A stretch of DNA of 64,000 nt from Streptomyces sp. NBC_00358 (GTDB lineage Bacteria; Actinomycetota; Actinomycetes; Streptomycetales; Streptomycetaceae). The notes under the pieces were generated by a model. That model worked only from the letters and a program-made list of their open reading frames with translations, was not told where the DNA came from and made no database searches. Of the stretch, positions 21,759-30,399 are shown one piece after another. Within the stretch, counting starts at the first letter, position 1, and every line of letters begins with the position of its first letter. The stretch is from the NCBI RefSeq assembly GCF_036099295.1, contig NZ_CP107976.1, forward strand, positions 4,402,001 to 4,466,000, read 5' to 3'. Made by a program: the position numbers and the translations under genes.

Positions 21759-22429
21759 GCCGCACCCCGTGGGCTCAGGACTCCGTCAGCCATCGTGTAG
21801 TGGGTGTCGGCCTGGGCGGCGACGGCCGGGTCGTGCGTCACCAGGATGACGGCGGTCCCCTGCGAGCGCGCCAGTCCGAGGAACTCCTTGAGTACGGCTG
21901 AGGCGTTGGCGCTGTCGAGCGACCCGGTCGGCTCGTCCGCGAAAACGATCGCCGGCCGATGCACCAGGGAACGCGCGACCGCGACGCGCTGACTCTGTCC
22001 GCCGGAGACCTGACCAGGACGCCGCTCGCGCAGTTCACCGAGTCCGAGTCGTTCGAGCACCTCGCCGGCTGCCGCGAGTGCGGGTCCTTTGCGCTGCCCA
22101 GCCAGGCGCAGAGGCAGGGCGGTGTTCTCCTCCACGGTGAGTTCCGGCAGCAACTCGCCGTACTGGAAGACGAATCCGAACCGTTCCCGGCGGAGCGCGC
22201 TGATCTCGTCGTCGGAGAGATCGCCGAGCACCCGCCCTTCGAACCGCACGTACCCACGAGTGGCAGGCAGCACGCCGGCGAGACAGTAGAGCAACGAGGA
22301 CTTGCCGGAACCGCTCTGTCCGGTGATCGCCACAACCTCCCCGACGGACACCGAGATGTGGGCGTCGAGGACGGCCGGCTGCTTGCCGTAGGAGAGGTCG
22401 ACTCCGTTGGCAACAAGTATTTCTGACAT
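21755..22429 (-). CDS. ABC transporter ATP-binding protein (LolD/MacB type)
   Basis: A 224-residue ATPase. Walker A is GQSGSGKSS, the signature is VSGGQSQRVAVA, Walker B is AIVFADEPTGSLD, and the switch His is in VTHDPAVA. The EPTGSLD form is typical of the MacB/LolD subfamily that pairs with FtsX permeases. ATG 22429 is chosen because GGGGGAA lies 9 bases upstream; the longer frame starts with TTG. It is flanked by the permease (4-base overlap) and, 75 bp upstream, by a 48-codon gene. Confidence 0.92.
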   Translation of the reverse strand: MSEILVANGVDLSYGKQPAVLDAHISVSVGEVVAITGQSGSGKSSLLYCLAGVLPATRGYVRFEGRVLGDLSDDEISALRRERFGFVFQYGELLPELTVEENTALPLRLAGQRKGPALAAAGEVLERLGLGELRERRPGQVSGGQSQRVAVARSLVHRPAIVFADEPTGSLDSANASAVLKEFLGLARSQGTAVILVTHDPAVAAQADTHYTMADGVLSPRGAA

Positions 22430-22504
22430 GCTGTTGGCTTCCCCCAAAGAAGCGTGCGGGCCCAGGAGGACACCCTGGACCCGCGGTCTTGCCAGAGCGA
22501 CCGA

Positions 22505-22651
22505 CTACCGCTGGTAGTGCTTGGTCGGCGAGCAGTTGTCGGGGTTCCTGGAAGACCGCGCCCCCGTGGTGAGCGCCGGAATGGCCGACTCGCTGATTTC
22601 TTCTCCCGTTTGGTTGTTCACCCTGATTGGTCGCGATGCCTCCAGGGCCAT
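22505..22651 (-). CDS. 48-residue peptide, possible precursor or ABC-associated peptide
   Basis: A short open frame starting ATG 22651 with AGGA 6 bases upstream and ending TAG at 22505, 75 bp before the ABC ATPase on the same strand. The peptide is hydrophilic, starts MALEASRPIRV, has an acidic middle (TGEEISES), then a Ser/Thr/Asn-rich end with a single Cys (NPDNCSPTKHYQR). It has no signal peptide or membrane segment. Position and size suggest a ribosomal peptide exported or sensed by the FtsX-type transporter. No modification enzyme is nearby, so a RiPP assignment is only a hypothesis. An internal GTG at 22621 is an alternative start. Confidence 0.5.
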   Translation of the reverse strand: MALEASRPIRVNNQTGEEISESAIPALTTGARSSRNPDNCSPTKHYQR

Positions 22652-22719
22652 CGATGATCCTAAATGGAGCGAAGAAGACCGAAACTGAATTAATCGTGAT
22701 TACTCTGGTTTGGCTGGAT

Positions 22720-23490
22720 TCCGGCGGGTGGACCCGGCCGGAAACGTGTCGGCGCCGTCCGCACCGCTCTTCGTCCGCACCGGCGACCGCGTCGTGCCGG
22801 GCCGGTCACCGGCGTGAAGACCACCCCGCGCGCCGACGGCGTGCTGCGGAGCTGGGCGGCTTCGACCGAGGACGACGTCCGGCACTACGGGACTGGATCG
22901 GCACAGGGAAGGCCGACCGTACGGTCAAGCGGCTCGGCACCTGCTCCTGCACGGATGGCACGAGCGACCCGCTCGCCGTCCTCCGTGGCAGCCTCCGGGA
23001 CGGCGGGACGTACGTGTACTCGGTCGTGACCAAGGACCACTGGGACGCCGTGCCGCCTTCGAGCGACCCGAGGGTAACGGTCGCCGATTCGAGGCCATCG
23101 AGTTGGGCCTCCGGCCGTCCGTGAGGGTCACCGGGACCGGAACCTCGACAGCGTGGACTACGGCACCGCGATCGGCGGACCCGACCAGAACGGGCCGTCC
23201 GTCAACCGGCGGTGCGCCAATAGCCGAGTGCGACACCCTCGCCGGCCAACAGGTCAGCCGGTGGAACGCGGCCACCAAGGCGGCGTACGAGCCGCTGCAA
23301 GCCGGACTACTGCCGGCCGCGACCCGCTCCCACACGGACACCCCGGCCGCGTGGGACCACGCACTTCTGCACACTGGAGGCGGTACGCGCCGACGGCAGC
23401 GTCGCGGGCACGCACATGTGAAGCGGCGCCTTCCAGGACCGCGCCCAACGGGTACGAGGTCGGCAGAGCCACTTCGGGCAACCTGATACC
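22720..23490 (+). pseudogene. Frameshifted relic of a secreted-type protein with a fibronectin III-like segment
   Basis: No intact gene is present, but adjacent plus-strand frames give fragments that read as one decayed protein. GVLRSWAASTEDDVRHY (from 22814) and GGTYVYSVVTKDHWDAV (about 22997) look like opposite ends of a fibronectin type III domain, in two different frames. LDSVDYGTAIGGPDQNGPSVN (about 23145) and LAGQQVSRWNAATKAAY (about 23235) follow in other frames. At least three frameshifts would be needed to join them. The relic ends next to the tRNA-Thr terminator. The parental family is not identified. Confidence 0.4.
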
Positions 23491-23537
23491 ACTCCGCCGA
23501 GCACCCCGGCCACGACGCACATCACCGGCACGTCCGG

Positions 23538-23583
23538 AAAAAAAGCAAAAGCCCCAGGTCACGGCGAGTGAGTCCTGAGGCTT
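23538..23583 (-). terminator. Terminator of the tRNA-Thr gene
   Basis: On the minus strand AAGCCTCAGG pairs with CCTGGGGCTT (one mismatch, 15-base loop), followed by TTTTGCTTTTTTT. It is the only hairpin in the window with a long U-run, as expected for a stable RNA gene. Confidence 0.8.
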
Positions 23584-23589
23584 CCACAG

Positions 23590-23663
23590 AGCCGCCTTCG
23601 GGATTCGAACCCGAGACCTACGCATTACGAGTGCGTTGCTCTGGCCATCTGAGCTAAGGCGGC
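23590..23663 (-). tRNA. tRNA-Thr (anticodon CGU)
   Basis: A 74-nt cloverleaf without encoded CCA. The acceptor stem GCCGCCT pairs with AGGCGGC with U as discriminator. The D-loop region is TAGCTCAGATGGCCAGAGC, the anticodon loop CTCGTAA gives anticodon CGU, and the T-arm contains GGTTCGAATCC. It is on the same strand as the peptidase gene upstream of it and is followed by its own terminator. Decayed DNA lies directly on its 3' side, a common landing place for integrative elements. Confidence 0.95.
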
Positions 23664-23771
23664 GCGCTGCTCACACCTATGGTGCGATCAGCAACGTCGG
23701 TAAGTCTACACAGTTTCCAGGGGTGCTCCGCACACGCCCGGGAGCATGTGGCCCAGGGGTGCGCGGCGGGG

Positions 23772-25355
23772 CTATGAGCAGCGCTTTCCCTTCTCGGGAG
23801 GGGTCCCCTGGAGGAGGTAGCGGTTGATCGTCGAGTCGATGCAGGTGCTGCCGCGGCCGTACGCGGTGTGGCCGTCGCCGACGTAGGTGAGGAGGGTCCC
23901 GGAGGAGAGCTGGGAGGCGAGGGACTGGGCCCAGGGGTACGGGGTCGCAGGGTCGCGGGTGGTGCCGACGACGAGGATCGGCGCCGCGCCCTTCGCCTCG
24001 ATACGGTGGGGCTCGCCGGTGTTCTTGACCGGCCAGTACGCGCAGTTCAGGGAGGCCCAGGCCAGTCCCTCACCGAAGACGGGGGACGCCTTCTCGAAAG
24101 CGGGGAGTGTCTGCTCCACCTGGTCCGGGCCGGAGAAGGCGGCCGGCAGGTCGAGGCAGTTCACGGCGGCGTTGGCGGACATCAGGTTCGCGTACCGGCC
24201 GTCGGCGTCCCGCTCGTAGTAGCTGTCGGAGAGGGCCAGCAGCCCGGCGCCGTCGTTCTTCTTCATCGCCGAGGTGAGCGCGTCACGAAGCTGCGGCCAG
24301 GAGGTCTCGTCGTACATCGCCGCGATCACGCCCGTGGTCGCGAGCGCTTCCCCGAGCTTGCGGCCGTCCGGGTCGCCGGCCGGGATGGGTTTCTTGTCCA
24401 ACTGCTGGAAGAACGCCTTCAGGTTCCTTCCCACCTCGTCCGGGCTCGTGCCCGCATCGCCCAGCGGGCAGTCGCTGTGCCGCACGCAGTCCTTCGCGAA
24501 GGACTGGAACGCCGTCTCGAACCCCGCCGTCTGCTCCTCGTTCAGCTTGCGCGAGGTGAGGGACGGGTCCAGCGCGCCGTCCAGCACCAGCCGGCCCACC
24601 CGGTCCGGGAAGAGGCCCGCGTAGGTCGCCCCCAGGAACGTCCCGTACGACGCCCCCACATAGGACAGCTTCTGGTCGCCCAGCACGGCCCGCAGAATGT
24701 CCATGTCGCGGGCCGCCTCGACCGTGGACACGTGCCGGAGCAGCTCCGGCGAGTGCGCGCCGCAACCCTCGGCGAACTTCTTGTAGGCCTCGACGAGCCG
24801 ATCCGTCTCCTGACCGTCGTCCGGCGTGGTGTCCGTCTGCGTGAAGGCGTCCATCGCGCGGCCGTTGAGGCACTCGACCGGCTCGCTCCTGGCCACTCCC
24901 CTCGGGTCGACCGCGACCATGTCGTAGCGGGCGCGGACATCCACCGGATAGCCGATTCCGGCGTACGACTGGAGATAGTCGACCGCCGAACCGCCCGGCC
25001 CTCCCGGATTGACCAGCAGCGAACCGAGCCGCTTGCCCGGCCCCGTGGCCTTCTTGCGGGAGACCGCCAGCCTGACATCGCCCGAGCCCGGCTTCGCGTA
25101 GTCGAGCGGCGCCTTCATCGTGGCGCACTCGAAGTCGGGGACACCGCAGCTGCGCCAGCTCAGCTTCTGCTGGTAGTACGGCGCCAGTGCCGACGGTGTG
25201 GCGCGCGGCAGCGCGGTGAGCGCCGCCTCGGACGTCGCCGCCGTCGTCGTGGAACTCCCTGAGGAGCACGCGGAGATGAGCAGCGCCGCGGCGGCCAGCA
25301 GCACGCCGCTCGCACGGACGGGTCGGGTCGGCCGGGAGGTGCGCCTCAGGTGCAT
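23772..25355 (-). CDS. Secreted lipoprotein alpha/beta-hydrolase peptidase (tripeptidyl aminopeptidase/SlpD type)
   Basis: A 527-residue exported peptidase. The N-terminus MHLRRTSRPTRPV is followed by a hydrophobic stretch and the lipobox LISAC, so it is probably anchored as a lipoprotein. The hydrolase core shows VNPGGPGGS (oxyanion region), the nucleophile elbow GASYGT, and the C-terminal TAP-like domain with the catalytic His in VGDGHTAYG. The family (Streptomyces SlpD, SlpE, Tap) removes peptides from the N-terminus of secreted proteins and processed peptides. The ATG at 25355 is chosen to place the signal peptide at the start; the frame is open 25 codons further upstream. Confidence 0.88.
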   Translation of the reverse strand: MHLRRTSRPTRPVRASGVLLAAAALLISACSSGSSTTTAATSEAALTALPRATPSALAPYYQQKLSWRSCGVPDFECATMKAPLDYAKPGSGDVRLAVSRKKATGPGKRLGSLLVNPGGPGGSAVDYLQSYAGIGYPVDVRARYDMVAVDPRGVARSEPVECLNGRAMDAFTQTDTTPDDGQETDRLVEAYKKFAEGCGAHSPELLRHVSTVEAARDMDILRAVLGDQKLSYVGASYGTFLGATYAGLFPDRVGRLVLDGALDPSLTSRKLNEEQTAGFETAFQSFAKDCVRHSDCPLGDAGTSPDEVGRNLKAFFQQLDKKPIPAGDPDGRKLGEALATTGVIAAMYDETSWPQLRDALTSAMKKNDGAGLLALSDSYYERDADGRYANLMSANAAVNCLDLPAAFSGPDQVEQTLPAFEKASPVFGEGLAWASLNCAYWPVKNTGEPHRIEAKGAAPILVVGTTRDPATPYPWAQSLASQLSSGTLLTYVGDGHTAYGRGSTCIDSTINRYLLQGTPPEKGKRCS

Positions 25356-25493
25356 CCCGCGAGCGTAACCTTGCGCGATCAATTGATCACCTTCAGTCGC
25401 AGAAGCGGCTCGTACGAGTGACTCGGTCAACTTTCATCGCCGGCTCCGTCCCCCGGACCCGGACAGTCGACGGGCGCCGGGGCCGCGAGCGGC

Positions 25494-26699
25494 TCAGCCC
25501 GCTCTGAGCGCCATCGTCATCGCCTCCACCGCGAGCAGCGGGGCGACGTTGCGGTCGAGGGCCTCCCGGCACGCGGCGATCGCGTCGATGCGGCGCAAGG
25601 TCGACTCCGGCGAACTGTCGCGGGCCAGCCGCTCCAGCGTGTCCCCCGCGTCCGCGTTGGCGATGGCCAGACGGGAGCCGAGCTGAAGGGCGAGTACGTC
25701 GCGGTAGAAGCCGGTGAGGTCGATCAGGGCCAGATCCAGGCTGTCGCGCTGCGTGCGCGTTCTCCGGCGCTTCTGCCGGTCCTCCAGCTCCTTCATGACG
25801 CCCGCCGTGCCGCGCGGCATCCGACCGCCCTGAACCGCGCCGAGCGCCGTCTTCAGGTCCTCGGTCTCCTTGACGTCGACTTCCTCGGCGAGCTGTTTCG
25901 CGTCCTCCGAAGCCGTGTCGATCAGCTCCTGGGCCGCCTTGAGGCAGCCGCCGATGTCGTCGATCCGCAGCGGGAGCTTGAGGACGGCGGCACGGCGCTG
26001 CCGGGCGCTCGGGTCCGTGGCGAGTCGGCGGGCCCGCCCGATGTGGCCCTGTGTCGCGCGCGCGACGGCCGCGGCGACGTCGGGCTCGATGCCGTCACGG
26101 CGTACGAGGATGTCGGCTACCGCTTCCACCGGCGGCGTGCGCAGCGTGAGCAGCCGGCAGCGGGAGCGGATGGTGGGCAGTACGTCCTCGATGGACGGGG
26201 CGCAGAGGAGCCAGACCGTGCGGGGAGCGGGCTCCTCGACGGCCTTCAGCAGGACGTTGCCCGCGCCCTCCGTGAGCCGGTCCGCGTCTTCCAGGACGAT
26301 GACCTGCCAGCGGCCGACGGCGGGGGACAGCTGGGCGCGACGGACCAGGTCGCGGGTCTCCTTGACGCCGATGGACAGCAGGTCGGTGCGGACGATCTCC
26401 ACATCGGCGTGCGTCCCGACCAGACTCGTATGACAGCCGTCGCAGAACCCGCAGCCGGGGATTCCGCCGAGCGCGCGGTCGGGGCTCACACACTGCAGCG
26501 CGGCCGCGAACGCGCGCGCCGCTGTGGAACGGCCCGAGCCGGGCGGGCCCGTGAACAGCCAGGCGTGCGTCATCTTGGACGCCTCGGGGAGCGGGGTCTT
26601 CGCGGTGACCGCCGTGACCAGGGCGTCGGCGTCCCGGGCAGCGGCGGCGAGCTGCTCGCTCACCTTCTCCTGGCCCACCACGTCGTCCCACACAGGCAT
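25494..26699 (-). CDS. holB: DNA polymerase III subunit delta'
   Basis: A 401-residue clamp-loader subunit. It has the AAA+ fold with P-loop GPPGSGRSTAARA, a zinc module GCGFCDGCH, the Walker B-like region VIVLEDADRLTEGAGNVLLKAVEEP, and the SRC motif (IRSRCRLLTLR). These features match delta' or gamma/tau-like clamp-loader proteins; the length and lack of a long C-terminal extension favour delta'. It lies 226 bp downstream of tmk on the same strand, the usual bacterial tmk-holB arrangement. Start ATG 26699 has a GGGCGGAG sequence upstream. Confidence 0.92.
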   Translation of the reverse strand: MPVWDDVVGQEKVSEQLAAAARDADALVTAVTAKTPLPEASKMTHAWLFTGPPGSGRSTAARAFAAALQCVSPDRALGGIPGCGFCDGCHTSLVGTHADVEIVRTDLLSIGVKETRDLVRRAQLSPAVGRWQVIVLEDADRLTEGAGNVLLKAVEEPAPRTVWLLCAPSIEDVLPTIRSRCRLLTLRTPPVEAVADILVRRDGIEPDVAAAVARATQGHIGRARRLATDPSARQRRAAVLKLPLRIDDIGGCLKAAQELIDTASEDAKQLAEEVDVKETEDLKTALGAVQGGRMPRGTAGVMKELEDRQKRRRTRTQRDSLDLALIDLTGFYRDVLALQLGSRLAIANADAGDTLERLARDSSPESTLRRIDAIAACREALDRNVAPLLAVEAMTMALRAG

Positions 26700-26926
26700 G
26701 GGCTCCGCCCTTCCGTCGCATTTTGTCTCGCGTCGTCCATTGTGCGGGTCGCCACTGACAATCGGCCCCGCCCGCCCGTTCACCGGACGCGAGGCAGCGA
26801 ACGCGGAGAACGTGACGCATACCGCCGGGCCGGGGACCTCCGGACCAGGCGCCGCGGCCCCTCGCCGGGGACTCGCGGCCACCCGTCAGGGGCGGACCTC
26901 CAGAGACTCGCGACCCCCGTCAGGGA

Positions 26927-29900
26927 CTAGCGTCGCCGCCCGCCGCGCCCCTGGCCCTGCCCCTCGTCCCAGTCGTCCTCGTCGTCGCGCGGGCCCAGCA
27001 GTTCGTCCGCCAGGGTCGGGAGGTCGTCGAGCGGGGTCTCCTCGGCCCAGTCGGGGCGGGGCCTGCGGCGCGGGGCGCCCGTCTCGTCCACCTGCGGCAG
27101 TTCCCGTGTGCGGTCCACGGGACCCTCGGGCCCCGCCCCCGGCCGCTCGTCGCGGAAGAAGCCCCGGGGCATCCGCTCCGCGGGGTCACCGGCCGGTGCG
27201 TCGGCCCTCGGCCCGGCGCCCCCGTCCCGTACCGGAGGAAGAACCGCCGTCTCGTCGGCCGCGCCCGAGGCCGGGGAGACGGGCGGCAGCACCGCCGTCT
27301 CGTCCGCGGCCCCGCCCGGGACCGGCGGCTTCGGCAGCGAGGCCGTGTCCTCGACCTCGGAGCGGGAGGCCGGGCGCTTGGCCGCGCGGCCTCCACCCGG
27401 TCGTACGGCCGGAAGCACCGCGGTCTCGTCGACGGCCCCCCGGGCCGTCGGGTCGGTCACGACCGGCGTGGGCAGCGTCGTCTCGTTGTCCGGCACGGAA
27501 GCAGCCGCGGCCCATGAGGGCTTGGTGGCGGAGGCAGCCGGAGAGGGTGACGGCGACGGCGAGGCCGTCGGAGCCGTACCCGCGTCGCGTCCCGTCCCGG
27601 CTCCGGCTCCCGGAGCGGTCGTCGGGGAGCCCGACCCGGAACCGGTCCCGGAACCCGTCCCGGTGCTCGACACCGCGGCCTCGGCCGAAGCCGCCGCGGC
27701 CGCCGAAGCGGCAGCCGCCTCCGCGGCGAGCCGCCGGGCCTCCTCGGCCCGCAGCAGCGCTTCCTCGGCCTTCCGCTGCTTCTCCAGGCGGCGCGCCTCG
27801 GCCTCGGCGCGCAGCCGCGCCTCCTCCTCGGCCTGTCGGCGCACCCGCTCCTGCTCCGCGGCGCGGACCTTCTCCTCCGCGAGAAGCCGGACCCGCTCCT
27901 CCTCGGCACGGCGGCGGGCCTCCTCGGCGCGCTGCCGGGCCTCCTCCGCCTGGCGCTCGGCCTCGCGCCGCTGGGCCTCTTCCAGCTCGCGCTGCTTGCG
28001 CTCCTCCTCCTCGGCGCGCAGTTTCGCGAGCTGTGCCTGGCGCTCGCGCTCCAGACGCTCCTCCTCGGCCTTGCGGGCGGCCTCTTCCTCGGCCTTGCGC
28101 CGGGCCTCCTCCTCGGCCGCCCTGCGTGCCTCCTCCTGGGCCTTCACCTCGGCTTCGGAGAGGGGCAGCATCACATCCAGCCGATGCCGTACGACGGTGG
28201 TGACGGCCTCGGGCTCCTGTGCCGCGTCGACGACCAGATAGCGGCTCGGGTCGGCGGCGGCGAGCGTCAGGAAACCGGACCGCACGCGCGTGTGGAACTC
28301 GACCGGCTCCGACTCAAGGCGGTCGGGCGCCTCGGTGAACCGCTCGCGGGCGGCTTCGGGAGACACGTCCAGCAGGACGGTCAAGTGCGGTACGAGCCCG
28401 TCCGTCGCCCACCGGTTGATACGGGCGATCTCCGTAGGGGACAGGTCGCGGCCCGCGCCCTGGTAGGCCACGGAGGAGTCGATGTAGCGGTCGGAGATGA
28501 CGACGGCACCCCGCTCCAGCGCGGGCCGCACCACCGTGTCGACGTGCTCCGCCCGGTCGGCGGCGTACAGGAGGGCCTCGGCGCGGTGCGAGAGGCCCGC
28601 GGACGACACGTCGAGGAGGATCGAGCGCAGTCGCTTGCCGACCGGCGTGGCGCCCGGTTCGCGGGTCACCACGACCTCGTGGCCCTTGGACCGGATCCAG
28701 TCGGCCAGGGCCTGGGCCTGGGTCGACTTGCCGGCCCCGTCGCCGCCCTCCAGGGCGATGAAGAAGCCGCTCGTCGCGGGCACCTGCGCAGGGTCGTCAC
28801 CGCCGCGCAGCGCGTCCAGCAGGTCCTTGCGCAGGGGTACCCCGGAACGGTCGTCGACCTTGGCGAGCACCACGGCGGCGACGGGCAGCAGGAGCGCGCC
28901 GACCAGCATCAGGGTGAAGGCGGCGCCGCCGTGCGCGAACACGAACTTGCCGCTTTCCAGGCGGTGCGGGCCGATCGCGGCGGCCACCAGCGGCGCCACG
29001 ATCGCGCCGACCGCGACGAAGACCCGGACGACCGCGTGCAGATGCTCGGTCGTACGGGGGCGCCGGTAGTCCTCGGCCTCCTGGTCGAGGAGCGCGTGGC
29101 CGGTGTTGGCGGCCACACCCGCGCCGACGCCGGCGAAGGCCACGATCAGCAGCACGGCGGTGACGTCCGGGACGAGGCCGGCGACCAGCAGCGCGACCCC
29201 GGTGAAGGCGATCGCGAGGGCGAGCAGCCTGCGCCGCGACAGCGACGGGAGCAGCGAGGGGGCCGTGCGGATTCCGACGACGACGCCGCCGGTCAGGGCC
29301 AGCACCAGCAGCCCGTACAGCACGGGTCCGCCGCCCAGGTCGATGGCGTCCAGTACGGAGACGGCGACGGCGGCCGAGATCGCCCCGGCCACGGCCGCGC
29401 AGGCGGGCACCAGAAGCGGAATCGCGCCGGTGCGGCCCTTGTCGATGCCGGTGCCCGTCTTCGGGCGGCGCAGTCCTTCGAGCGGCGACCGCGCGCGCGG
29501 GGTGCGGGCGTCGGGCAGCTCGAGGAAGGTGATCACCGACAGGCAGGCCGCGAACAGTCCGGCCGCGACGTACGAGGCGAGCGCCGCCTGGTGCTGGTCG
29601 AACCAGTCGATCCCGGCGCCCAGCAGGTTGCTGACGAGGGAGACGGCGACCAGGGTGACGGCCGCGATCGGGACCGCGGCGAACGCCGTACGCAGGGACA
29701 GCCGCCGCAGCGCGTCCATGTGGTCCGGCAGCGGGCGCACCGTGGCGCCCTCCAGCGGCGGCGCGGGCAGCAGCGCGGGCGCCGCGCTCTCCCTGCACAC
29801 CGTCCAGAACCGCTCGGCGACTCCGGTCACGAAGACGATGACGAGGAGGACGGCGAGCGCGTTGTCCGGGGTCCAGTCGATGAACAGCGGAGCGACGATG

Positions 29901-30292
29901 AGGAGCGCGGCCCGCAGGCCGTCGGCTCCGAGCATGGTCCAGCGCCGGTCGAGCAGCCCGTCGGGGGAGGTCAGCGACGTCATGGGGCCGAGGAGCACGG
30001 CTCCGAAGAGCAGCGTCGCCAGGACGCGCACTCCGAAGACGGCCGCCACGGCGAGGGCGGCTCCGCGGGCACCACCGCCGAAGGAACCCTCGGAGATCGC
30101 CGCCTGGAGGGCGAGGACGACCAGCACCAGCAGGGCCAGCGCGTCCGCGACACCTCCCACGAGGTGCGCGCTCCACAACCGCTTCAACTGCGGTTGACGC
30201 AGCAGCGCGCGGACGGCACGTTCGCGTGAATCCGCGACGAGTGCGTCGTCGGGGGCCCAGTCCTGGGCCGTTGGCTGCTCGGCTCGCGTCAT
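26927..30292 (-). CDS. tmk: Thymidylate kinase fused to an N-terminal MFS-like membrane domain and a C-terminal coiled coil
   Basis: A 1121-residue protein, about five times the usual length. Residues about 35-490 form 11-12 transmembrane helices of MFS type. Residues about 500-715 are a full dTMP kinase with P-loop LEGGDGAGKSTQ, the DR(Y/H) motif SDRYIDSS and the LID region. Residues about 720-865 are a charged Glu/Ala/Arg coiled coil, then a Ser/Pro/Gly tract and repeats of DETAVLPPV. This architecture is known from Streptomyces (S. coelicolor SCO3542, from memory). It phosphorylates dTMP to dTDP; the role of the membrane part is not established. It is separated from topA by a strong terminator. 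Confidence 0.93.
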   Translation of the reverse strand: MTRAEQPTAQDWAPDDALVADSRERAVRALLRQPQLKRLWSAHLVGGVADALALLVLVVLALQAAISEGSFGGGARGAALAVAAVFGVRVLATLLFGAVLLGPMTSLTSPDGLLDRRWTMLGADGLRAALLIVAPLFIDWTPDNALAVLLVIVFVTGVAERFWTVCRESAAPALLPAPPLEGATVRPLPDHMDALRRLSLRTAFAAVPIAAVTLVAVSLVSNLLGAGIDWFDQHQAALASYVAAGLFAACLSVITFLELPDARTPRARSPLEGLRRPKTGTGIDKGRTGAIPLLVPACAAVAGAISAAVAVSVLDAIDLGGGPVLYGLLVLALTGGVVVGIRTAPSLLPSLSRRRLLALAIAFTGVALLVAGLVPDVTAVLLIVAFAGVGAGVAANTGHALLDQEAEDYRRPRTTEHLHAVVRVFVAVGAIVAPLVAAAIGPHRLESGKFVFAHGGAAFTLMLVGALLLPVAAVVLAKVDDRSGVPLRKDLLDALRGGDDPAQVPATSGFFIALEGGDGAGKSTQAQALADWIRSKGHEVVVTREPGATPVGKRLRSILLDVSSAGLSHRAEALLYAADRAEHVDTVVRPALERGAVVISDRYIDSSVAYQGAGRDLSPTEIARINRWATDGLVPHLTVLLDVSPEAARERFTEAPDRLESEPVEFHTRVRSGFLTLAAADPSRYLVVDAAQEPEAVTTVVRHRLDVMLPLSEAEVKAQEEARRAAEEEARRKAEEEAARKAEEERLERERQAQLAKLRAEEEERKQRELEEAQRREAERQAEEARQRAEEARRRAEEERVRLLAEEKVRAAEQERVRRQAEEEARLRAEAEARRLEKQRKAEEALLRAEEARRLAAEAAAASAAAAASAEAAVSSTGTGSGTGSGSGSPTTAPGAGAGTGRDAGTAPTASPSPSPSPAASATKPSWAAAASVPDNETTLPTPVVTDPTARGAVDETAVLPAVRPGGGRAAKRPASRSEVEDTASLPKPPVPGGAADETAVLPPVSPASGAADETAVLPPVRDGGAGPRADAPAGDPAERMPRGFFRDERPGAGPEGPVDRTRELPQVDETGAPRRRPRPDWAEETPLDDLPTLADELLGPRDDEDDWDEGQGQGRGGRRR

Positions 30293-30344
30293 CCTGCCAG
30301 CCTATCCGGACCCACTGACTCCCCGAAGGGGTGCCCGAACATAC

Positions 30345-30378
30345 GGACGCCCCTACACCAAATGGTGTAGGGGCGTCC
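30345..30378 (-). terminator. Terminator between topA and tmk
   Basis: A perfect 15-bp stem (GGACGCCCCTACACC and complement) with a 4-base AAAT loop, located downstream of the topA stop codon. Confidence 0.85.
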
Positions 30379-30399
30379 ACTTCTCCGACATGGGACGAC

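Noticed and set aside
23590..23663. Integrated mobile element at tRNA-Thr
   Set aside because: No integrase, excisionase or repeat of the tRNA 3' end was found; only decayed sequence supports an old insertion, so no element is called.
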